A stretch of 10,459 bases of DNA from Candidatus Desantisbacteria bacterium CG2_30_40_21 (GTDB taxonomy: Bacteria; UBA9089; CG2-30-40-21), in NCBI GenBank assembly GCA_001873945.1, contig MNYI01000073.1, positions 1 through 10,459 of the forward strand, read 5' to 3'. Position 1 is the first letter of the stretch; each line of letters begins with the position of its first letter. Both the position numbers and the translations under genes were made by a program. The notes beneath the pieces were generated by a model. That model was not told the origin of the DNA. It did not search any database and saw only the letters and a program-made list of their open reading frames with translations. Of this stretch, positions 5,371 through 10,459 are shown one piece after another.

Positions 5371-6276
5371 TTACACAACAGCCAGCATCCTTTCAATAGC
5401 CATTCTTGCCTTTTCTGCTATATCCTCCGGCACTTCAACTTGATATGCGTCCTCTTCCAATGCCCACAACAACTTTTCTATGGTTATGAGCTTCATGTTT
5501 GGACATACTGTCCTCTCAGATGCAGGATAAAACTGCTTTTGCGGATTTTCCTTTTTCAGTCGATGGATGATACCTATTTCTGTACCAACAATAAATTCAT
5601 TTGCTTCTGAATCAGTAACATATTTACACATCCCATTGGTACTGAGCGTAGCATCCGCTATATCAATTACCTCTGAATTACACTCAGGATGAACAATCAC
5701 TACTGCCTGTGAATATTTCTCCTTTAATTGTAAAATTCCCTCCACAGTGATGGTTTGATGCGTGGGACAGAATCCATTGGTTAATATCATATCCCTGCCA
5801 GTTTGCTTAATAATATAGCTGCCAAGATATTTATCAGGGCTGAATATTATCTTTTTCCCCTCTGGAATGGCAGACACAACCCGTAGCCCATTGGCTGAGG
5901 TACAACAATAGTCAGACTCTGCCTTAACCGTTGCAGGTGTATTTACATAGGATACCACCACAGCATCAGAATGGATGGATTTTAGCTTTTTTATCTCCTC
6001 CACTGTTACCATATCTGCCATGGGGCAGCCAGCATCTATATCCGGCAACAGGATCATCTTATTCGGGGACAAAATTTTGGCTGTCTCAGCCATAAAGTGT
6101 ACCCCACAAAAAACAATAACCCTCGCCTTGGTATTGGCAGCCATTCTTGAAAGGTCAAGGGAATCACCCACAAAATCAGCTATATCCTGTATTTCCGGTC
6201 GTTGGTAGTTATGAGCCAGAATAATTGCCTGCTTTTTTTCTTTAATCGTTTTTATTTTTTGTTGAATTGTGGTCAT
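5371..6276 (-). CDS. nadA: Quinolinate synthase A
   Basis: NadA condenses iminoaspartate with dihydroxyacetone phosphate to quinolinate, the second step of de novo NAD synthesis, in the cytoplasm. The three cysteines that hold the [4Fe-4S] cluster are at C84 (DAGCPMAD), C170 (NGFCPTHQ) and C258 (TVCPNMK), almost the same spacing as in the roughly 300-residue Thermotoga enzyme; AHNYQ (21-25), SPDKYLG (146-152) and HPEC (196-199) are the expected substrate-site segments. Length 301 is full. nadB and nadC, often adjacent, are not seen in the window. A consensus promoter with an overlapping dyad lies at 6499-6533 on the same strand, giving a leader of about 220 bases that contains palindromic element copy 2. 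The ribosome site (GAGGT/GGA) is weak. Confidence 0.96.
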   Translation of the reverse strand: MTTIQQKIKTIKEKKQAIILAHNYQRPEIQDIADFVGDSLDLSRMAANTKARVIVFCGVHFMAETAKILSPNKMILLPDIDAGCPMADMVTVEEIKKLKSIHSDAVVVSYVNTPATVKAESDYCCTSANGLRVVSAIPEGKKIIFSPDKYLGSYIIKQTGRDMILTNGFCPTHQTITVEGILQLKEKYSQAVVIVHPECNSEVIDIADATLSTNGMCKYVTDSEANEFIVGTEIGIIHRLKKENPQKQFYPASERTVCPNMKLITIEKLLWALEEDAYQVEVPEDIAEKARMAIERMLAVV

Positions 6277-6345
6277 TATCTTTATTCCAATACCTCAAAC
6301 TTTCCATTCTTTATTACATAAGCAGTAATCAGCCTTTAGTTAAAT

Positions 6346-6497
6346 TATACTCAACGAGGGCATAAATTGTGATTTTTCGGTGAGGATTAATCAACGAGAG
6401 CAATGGCGCGCAAGGTGAGCAATAGTGTACTATTTCGAACCTGAACAACGCAGCTATCGTTGATTAAGACCAGCGAAAAACATAATTTATGCATATA
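6346..6497. mobile_element. Palindromic MITE-like element, copy 2 (diverged, 152 bp)
   Basis: The core is the same as in copies 1 and 3, including AATCAACGAGAGC against GCTATCGTTGATT and the micro-ORF MARKVSNSVLFRT (6403-6444). It is more diverged at the ends: the left arm reads TATACTCAACGAGGGCATAA, and the right arm has lost roughly ten bases (CATAATTTATGC directly followed by ATATA). It lies between the nadA promoter and the nadA start, so it should be part of the nadA leader RNA. Confidence 0.8.
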
Positions 6498-6498
6498 C

Positions 6499-6522
6499 CC
6501 TATTATTTTAACAAATAATAGG
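6499..6522. promoter_or_regulatory. Perfect dyad over the nadA -10 region, candidate operator
   Basis: CCTATTATTT (6499-6508), TAAC, AAATAATAGG (6513-6522) is a perfect 10-base inverted repeat. It covers the second half of the promoter spacer, the -10 box and the expected start point, the classic position for a repressor site. I do not recognise it as a known NAD-regulator site. Confidence 0.5.
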
Positions 6523-6533
6523 TGTTTTGTCAA
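6505..6533 (-). promoter_or_regulatory. Sigma70-type promoter for nadA
   Basis: On the minus strand TTGACA (6533-6528) and TAAAAT (6510-6505) are separated by exactly 17 bases, and transcription would start near 6498. The next gene downstream is nadA, about 220 bases away. Confidence 0.7.
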
Positions 6534-6666
6534 TAAAAAAAAGCAATGTATCCAGGGCAAACGCATTTAAATTTGTTCGAGATTGTCTCATTACAACAAT
6601 GGGGAGTGAAAAATACAGTATTGTTGTTTTTTCCACCCCCCCCTACCCCCACCAGCGGGGGACATT

Positions 6667-6692
6667 CTCAACCTTGCAATGCTCTCTTGATT
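6667..6692 (-). repeat. Inverted partial fragment of the palindromic element
   Basis: CTCAACCTTGCAATGCTCTC then TTGATT resembles, in reverse orientation, the internal part of the element (complement CTCACCTTGCGCGCCATTGC, then TCTCCTTGATT) with a few bases missing. It lies just before the left end of copy 3. Confidence 0.45.
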
Positions 6693-6694
6693 TT

Positions 6695-6859
6695 TATACT
6701 CAAGTGGGGCATAAATTGCGATTTTTCTCGGGGTGAGGATTAATCAAGGAGAGCAATGGCGCGTAAGGTGAGCAATAGTGTACTATTTCGAACCTGAACA
6801 ACACAGCTATCGTTGATTAAGACCAGCGAAAAACGCAATTTATGCCCCACTTGAGTTTA
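6695..6859. mobile_element. Palindromic MITE-like element, copy 3 (165 bp)
   Basis: This copy is nearly identical to copy 1: a 26-base terminal inverted repeat (6695-6720 / 6834-6859, one mismatch), the same interior, and differences only at GCGCGT for GCGCGC, the centre (GTGTACTATTTCG, three bases shorter) and one base of the right end. It ends 34 bases before the -35 box of the cobA-hemD promoter. Near identity to copy 1 suggests recent spread. Confidence 0.85.
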
Positions 6860-6893
6860 GATGCGTTTGCCTTGGGACAATTGTATATTTTGA

Positions 6894-6922
6894 TTGACAA
6901 ATATTTATCCTCATGCTATTAT
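6894..6922 (+). promoter_or_regulatory. Sigma70-type promoter for cobA-hemD
   Basis: TTGACA (6894-6899) and TATTAT (6917-6922) are 17 bases apart, a near-consensus promoter about 40 bases before the coding region. The leader is too short for a cobalamin riboswitch. Confidence 0.75.
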
Positions 6923-6946
6923 TTAGAAGGTTGAATACTGAGAAAG

Positions 6947-6971
6947 AAGGAGAACCATGAAAAATGTATAA
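6947..6971 (+). promoter_or_regulatory. Ribosome site with four-codon minicistron overlapping the cobA start
   Basis: AAGGAG (6947-6952) is four bases before an ATG (6957) that opens ATG-AAA-AAT-GTA-TAA and stops at 6971, and 11 bases before the cobA ATG (6964) in another frame. The minicistron may couple translation, or a one-base change in the run of five A's may have broken an original start reading MKMYNGK. Confidence 0.55.
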
Positions 6972-8475
6972 CGGCAAGGTATTTCTTGTAGGTGCTGGTC
7001 CCGGAGATGTGGGACTTTTAACCATAAAGGCAAAAAAATATATTCAAGAGGCTGATGTTATCCTTTATGATTATCTGGTTACTGATGAGGTGATTTCTTT
7101 TGCTAAGGATGATGCAGAGTTAATCTATGTAGGTAAAAAGGCTGGTCAGCATACCCTGAAACAGGAAGAGATTAATCAATTATTGGTAAATAAGGCAAAA
7201 GAGGACAAATCAGTAGTAAGAATTAAGGGTGGCGATCCGTTCCTGTTTGGCAGGGGTGGTGAGGAGGCATTGTTTCTGGTTGAGCAGGGAATACCCTTTG
7301 AGGTTGTGCCCGGGGTAACCTCAGCCATAGCTGTGCCAGCCTATGCTGGTATCCCGGTTACCCATCGGGAGTATGCCTCAAGCCTCTGTATAGTTACAGG
7401 CCACGAATCCATAGACAAGGCAATTGTTCCCTGGGAAAATATTGCCGGAATTGAAACCATTGTCATCCTGATGGGTGTGAGTAACCTTCAGGAAATTGTT
7501 CAAAAACTGCTCAAGTCAGGTAAAAGTCCGGATACCCCTGTTGCTGTAATTCACCATGGGACAACGAATCAACAGAAGACAGTCGTTTCTACACTTGCTG
7601 AGGTTAATCTTGTTTCCACCTCTATTCATGCTCCAGCCATCATTGTTGTAGGTAAGGTTGTGGAATTGCGGGAAAAATTAAGATGGTTTGAGGATAAACC
7701 GTTCTTTGGCAAGGGAATCCTTGTTACTCGACCAATCTTGCAACACAATTCCCAGATGCCTGAATTTAACCTGAAACTGCAAGACCTCGGGGCAGTTGTT
7801 TACGAACAGCCAACGATCAAAATCATATCGCCAGAATCATTTGATGAACTGAATGCTGCTATTGGAAGAATAAAAAAATACCAATGGTTGATATTTACCA
7901 GTGTAAATGGGGTACGGTATTTTATGCAACAGCTTAAGGTATGCGGCATAGATATTCGCCAATTACACGGGATAAAGATAGCTGTCATTGGTCCACAAAC
8001 AAGGCTGGAGGTTGAAAAATATTGCCTTACTGTTGATTATTGTCCCAATGAATTCGTGGCTGAGGCATTGGTTGAGGGATTGAAGGGATATGACATGAAT
8101 GGCAAGCACATCTTGGTTCCCAGGGCAAAAGTAGCCAGGGATGTGTTGGAGAATGGCTTGAGGGAACAAGGGGCAATAACCCATGTGGTTACAGCCTATC
8201 AGAGCGTCTATTGCAAGGGTGAACGCATAAAACAACTGCTTGTCGAACATAAAATAGTCGTTATCACCTTTACCAGCCCATCCTGCGTCTGCGGATTTTG
8301 TTCAATATTTGAGGGCGAGGATATACAAGCCTATCTTTCCGGGGTAAAAATAGCCTGTATCGGTCCCATAACCCAAAAGGCAGCTGTGGAGCTTAATCTG
8401 AGGGTAGATATGGTAGCAAAAGAATATACTGCAGATGGGCTTGTGGAAGCAATATTGGAAGGGGTAAAGGGTTGA
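6964..8475 (+). CDS. cobA-hemD: Fused uroporphyrinogen-III C-methyltransferase / uroporphyrinogen-III synthase
   Basis: Residues 1-243 are a SUMT domain: VGAGPGD at 9-15 (SAM-binding loop), VRIKGGDPFLFGRGGEE at 85-101 and GVTSAIAVPAYAGIPVTHRE at about 117-136. It methylates uroporphyrinogen III at C2 and C7 to precorrin-2, the branch to siroheme and cobalamin. Residues from about 247 to 503 are a HemD domain (GILVTRP, TSVNGVRYF, VIGPQT, ITFTSPS, CIGPIT, TADGLVEAI), which closes hydroxymethylbilane to uroporphyrinogen III. The fusion is common in anaerobes and the length of 503 fits. hemA, hemB and hemC are not in the window. Transcription probably starts from the promoter at 6894-6922. The stop overlaps the TTG start of the next gene by four bases (TTGA). 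Confidence 0.95.
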   Translation: MYNGKVFLVGAGPGDVGLLTIKAKKYIQEADVILYDYLVTDEVISFAKDDAELIYVGKKAGQHTLKQEEINQLLVNKAKEDKSVVRIKGGDPFLFGRGGEEALFLVEQGIPFEVVPGVTSAIAVPAYAGIPVTHREYASSLCIVTGHESIDKAIVPWENIAGIETIVILMGVSNLQEIVQKLLKSGKSPDTPVAVIHHGTTNQQKTVVSTLAEVNLVSTSIHAPAIIVVGKVVELREKLRWFEDKPFFGKGILVTRPILQHNSQMPEFNLKLQDLGAVVYEQPTIKIISPESFDELNAAIGRIKKYQWLIFTSVNGVRYFMQQLKVCGIDIRQLHGIKIAVIGPQTRLEVEKYCLTVDYCPNEFVAEALVEGLKGYDMNGKHILVPRAKVARDVLENGLREQGAITHVVTAYQSVYCKGERIKQLLVEHKIVVITFTSPSCVCGFCSIFEGEDIQAYLSGVKIACIGPITQKAAVELNLRVDMVAKEYTADGLVEAILEGVKG

Positions 8476-10019
8476 GACTAATCGTAGCATTTTTGATAAT
8501 AATAATTAGTATTGCTAACGGATTTTGTGGTGAATTGCTGTATGTCGATAAGGGCAGCCAGACAAGTTGCACGGTGGTTGAAATAACGGATGGGGATACG
8601 GTTAAAGTTCGTGTCCTTGAGTCCGGGGCAACCCTTACTGTACGGCTATTAGGAATAAATACACCTGAGACAGCAAAACCTCAAAAGGGTACACCAGATG
8701 AGCCTTATGCGGTAGAAGCAATGCAATTTACTGAAAAAGAGCTATTGAATGGGACAATATCCTTGCTTGTTTCAAACAATGCACAACAAATGCAGGATAT
8801 GTATAAGCGTACTCTTGGTGTAATAATCCATCAGGGTGAGGTTTTTAATACCAAGCTCATGGCAAATGGGCTGGCTACAAGATGCTTTATTAATAACGAT
8901 TGTCTTAACTTTCCTGAGTGGGAAAAGATAGAGGTTGAGGCAAGAAAGCAAGGATTGTGTCTCTGGTCAAATATAGGCAAGCAAGGGATAGTAATTAATG
9001 AACTGCATCCCAATCCAAAAGGGAATGATGCATCGGAAGGTGAATTTGTTGAATTGTTTAACACTACAGACAAAACAGTTTCATTGGATGGCTGGAACTT
9101 CGGGATTGATGAGAATACTGTATTTGGCGAAAGAGATACTATTGCCCCTTATGGGTATCTTATTCTGACCAATATACTTCCACAATATTTTCGAATAATG
9201 CATCCTGAGATACCAAAGGATGTTCTGATTATCAAAGCATCTACTAATCAACATGGTACCTTCTTGTCTAACACTGCTACCCCTCCAGAAAATCTGGTGG
9301 TTCACCTTAGGGACAATAAGCATGGGTATCAGGATTCCATTACCTATAACCTTAAATGGGACAATAAGGAAACAGATGATACTGGATATACCTTAGAGAG
9401 AATAGATACAAACAGGCAAAATATTGGTGATTCAAAGGTTGGCGGGATAGATGATGAAAACTGGGGAACAAGTATAGTCCTTGGTGGCACACCAGGAATG
9501 TTTAATTCTATTGGCACTGTTTGTTTTGAGATTATCCCGATAGATAATCCCATGCTGGGGAAGGCAACAGCTATCCGGATTAAGGCAATTGGCAGTAATA
9601 ATCAAATTCTGAATGATTATTGTGGGACAATTGCCTTAACGATTGCAGGTGTTATTTCAGATGTGGCTGTGGTAAATGGCATTGGCACAGCCTCTCTATT
9701 CTTTAGTCGGCTCGGAAGTTTAACGATTGCTGCCAGAGACACAACAAGGGGGGATAGACATGGCATAAAGGAAATTAACCCCACATTACTCGGTGATTTT
9801 GGACAAAAAGGAAATGAGTTGGCAGATAACAAGATAGACTTCAATGACCTATCGTGGTTTTCATATTACTGGAATACTAAGAATCCAAAGGCTGATTTGG
9901 GTTCTGGCAAATGTACTGGAAATATACCAGCATTTATTTCTCCAATTGATGGCAAGGTAGATTTTTCTGATCTGATGATTTTTTCAGGTATGTGGAACTG
10001 GTGGAATATGGCAAGGTAA
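8472..10019 (+). CDS. Secreted thermonuclease-family protein with lamin-tail domain and dockerin-like C terminus
   Basis: Residues 1-19 are a signal peptide (MRLIVAFLIIIISIANGF, then C). Residues about 31-172 are a staphylococcal-nuclease (SNase) fold: DGDT (40-43), RLLGINTPE (58-66) and YKR (111-113). By family the catalytic arginines are R58 and R113 and the glutamate E66; the Asp of the usual DTPE motif is N63. Residues about 174-300 (VINELHPNPKG, GEFVELFNTTD, LDGWNF) are a lamin-tail domain. Residues about 350-435 look like an Ig-like beta domain. The end has two dockerin-like Ca-binding motifs: NKIDFNDL (453-460) and DGKVDFSDL (493-501). It should be exported and degrade DNA/RNA outside or at the envelope. 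The TTG start is chosen because it alone gives the signal peptide; it overlaps the cobA-hemD stop, so translation is probably coupled. The functional link to CobA-HemD is unclear. Confidence 0.88.
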   Translation: MRLIVAFLIIIISIANGFCGELLYVDKGSQTSCTVVEITDGDTVKVRVLESGATLTVRLLGINTPETAKPQKGTPDEPYAVEAMQFTEKELLNGTISLLVSNNAQQMQDMYKRTLGVIIHQGEVFNTKLMANGLATRCFINNDCLNFPEWEKIEVEARKQGLCLWSNIGKQGIVINELHPNPKGNDASEGEFVELFNTTDKTVSLDGWNFGIDENTVFGERDTIAPYGYLILTNILPQYFRIMHPEIPKDVLIIKASTNQHGTFLSNTATPPENLVVHLRDNKHGYQDSITYNLKWDNKETDDTGYTLERIDTNRQNIGDSKVGGIDDENWGTSIVLGGTPGMFNSIGTVCFEIIPIDNPMLGKATAIRIKAIGSNNQILNDYCGTIALTIAGVISDVAVVNGIGTASLFFSRLGSLTIAARDTTRGDRHGIKEINPTLLGDFGQKGNELADNKIDFNDLSWFSYYWNTKNPKADLGSGKCTGNIPAFISPIDGKVDFSDLMIFSGMWNWWNMAR

Positions 10020-10072
10020 TACCAAAAAACAGCAATTCTCATTTTGAAAATCAGAGGGCAAGAGTTCGTAGC

Positions 10073-10089
10073 CCAACATTCTATGTTGG
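10073..10089 (+). terminator. Weak terminator-like hairpin after the nuclease gene
   Basis: CCAACAT-TCT-ATGTTGG is a perfect seven-base stem with a three-base loop, 53 bases after the nuclease stop, followed only by TTTG. The short T-run makes it a doubtful intrinsic terminator. Confidence 0.35.
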
Positions 10090-10106
10090 TTTGTAGCTCA
10101 GCGAGG

Positions 10107-10130
10107 GGAATTTACCACAAAGAAGCAGAG
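10107..10130 (+). repeat. Dispersed ACCACAGAG-type repeat, second copy
   Basis: GGAATTTACCACAAAGAAGC followed by AGAG; it shares the first 12 bases exactly with the minus-strand copy at 2357-2381. Confidence 0.6.
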
Positions 10131-10138
10131 AAGAATTC

Positions 10139-10229
10139 ATCCGCAGATTACGCAGATTGTTAGAGAAAGAAGAGAACCATATCGTGCTTTCGTAATAATC
10201 TTTTTCCTTAATCTGCGTAATCTGCGGAT
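10139..10229. repeat. Perfect 20-base inverted repeat (CCGCAGATTACGCAGATT type)
   Basis: ATCCGCAGATTACGCAGATT (10139-10158) is the exact reverse complement of 10210-10229, with 51 bases between. The unit itself repeats CGCAGATTA internally. Such sequences are widespread spacer repeats in environmental genomes. Confidence 0.8.
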
Positions 10230-10272
10230 AATCTTAGTCTGATTCTGTGGATTCTTTTTCGGCTCTCCATAT

Positions 10273-10290
10273 CTCTATGCCTCTGTGGTG
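10273..10290 (-). repeat. Dispersed ACCACAGAG-type repeat, third copy
   Basis: On the minus strand CACCACAGAGGCATAGAG; followed on the plus strand by AGTAGTTAC, a short string that also lies beside the copy at 2357 (AGTAGTTAC at 2342). Confidence 0.55.
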
Positions 10291-10363
10291 AGTAGTTACA
10301 TTGGTTTGATAAAATGGGGATAGATAAGTCGCCGGAGAAAAAATAACTTGTCCAGTCGTGCCA

Positions 10364-10450
10364 CCGATTCATCTTGGCTGGCTTCGTTGTTCGTCGCTTA
10401 CGAACAGTAGTATGCTCGCTTCTCACGCCTTGCCAGCCAAGCGACTCAGT
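10364..10450. repeat. Palindromic element related in its core to the 165-bp family
   Basis: CTTGGCTGGC (10373-10382) and GCCAGCCAAG (10432-10441) are perfect inverted arms, with weaker pairing outside. On the minus strand the interior reads GGCAAGGCGTGAG, then TACTACTG, then GACGAACAACG, the same order of short blocks as in the 165-bp element (GCAAGGTGAG, TACTATTG, CTGAACAAC). The ends are quite different. No gene is seen between 10020 and the right edge. Confidence 0.55.
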
Positions 10451-10459
10451 GACTCTTGG

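Larger units (their letters stand above)
6552..6875. mobile_element. Composite segment bounded by a second inverted repeat
   Basis: CCAGGGCAAACGCATTTAAA (6552-6571) and the inverted TTTAGATGCGTTTGCCTTGG (6856-6875) match at 18 of 20 bases. They enclose 284 bases that contain a C-rich run (6638-6652), an inverted fragment resembling the palindromic element (6667-6692) and element copy 3, whose right end overlaps the right arm. This looks like a remnant of one element with another nested in it; it has no coding capacity. Confidence 0.5.

Noticed and set aside
6527..6743. Two overlapping plus-strand open frames in the nadA-cobA spacer
   Set aside because: They run through the C-rich stretch and the repeat elements, have no ribosome site and read as low-complexity sequence.
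6876..6956. Cobalamin riboswitch before cobA-hemD
   Set aside because: The leader after the promoter is only a few tens of bases and has no B12-box-like sequence.
8472..8560. Lipoprotein signal in the nuclease
   Set aside because: The cysteine at residue 19 is preceded by NGF, which does not fit a lipobox, so an ordinary signal peptide is more likely.
10208..10426. Minus-strand open frame of 72 codons near the right edge
   Set aside because: It consists of translated dispersed repeats (AATCTGCG, ACCACAGAG and the palindromic element) and has no recognisable domain.

Overview
The window looks like part of a chromosome from an uncultured, probably strictly anaerobic, AT-rich bacterium. Evidence for this is a soluble heterodisulfide-reductase-type electron-transfer complex (hdrC, hdrB and an hdrA-like gene), a fused cobA-hemD for siroheme/corrinoid synthesis, a thermostable-type (T. 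maritima-length) quinolinate synthase, and spacers full of short dispersed and tandem repeats such as TTTTCAC, TAGGCTGT, ACCACAGAG and AATCTGCGTAATCTGCGGAT. Such spacers are typical of environmental lineages like Planctomycetota, Omnitrophota or Desantisbacteria. The phylum cannot be fixed from the sequence alone.

Layout: everything from 1 to 6276 that codes is on the minus strand; 6964-10019 is on the plus strand. Read in the direction of transcription, the minus-strand genes are nadA (6276-5371), a small Nfu-type Fe-S scaffold (5239-5018), a helix-hairpin-helix protein of unknown role (4907-4275), hdrC (3869-3351), hdrB (3266-2421), an MNT nucleotidyltransferase / HEPN toxin-antitoxin type pair (2103-1383), and an HdrA-like flavoprotein fused to a GltD-like module (from a GTG at 1354, running off the left edge). 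The plus strand carries cobA-hemD (6964-8475), overlapping by 4 bases a secreted nuclease with a lamin-tail domain and a dockerin-like C terminus (8472-10019).

Function: HdrC and HdrB carry the Fe-S clusters that exchange electrons with a thiol/disulfide or similar substrate, and HdrA is the flavin hub. The GltD-like module would add a second flavin/NAD(P)H site. NadA needs a [4Fe-4S] cluster and lies next to a Nfu scaffold that could supply one. The HEPN/MNT pair and a palindromic repeat separate hdrB from hdrA, so hdrA transcription may depend on the toxin-antitoxin cassette.

Most unusual content: (1) a roughly 165-bp, full-length imperfect palindrome present three times (2168-2335, 6346-6497, 6695-6859), with a 26-bp terminal inverted repeat and an internal Shine-Dalgarno plus 13-14 codon micro-ORF that keeps its frame between copies; a diverged relative sits at the right edge. 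(2) Three hairpins with different but self-complementary stems around the same loop between nadA and nfu. (3) A perfect dyad sitting on the -10 of a consensus promoter for nadA. (4) A probable single-base frameshift at the end of hdrC. (5) A four-codon minicistron at the cobA start.
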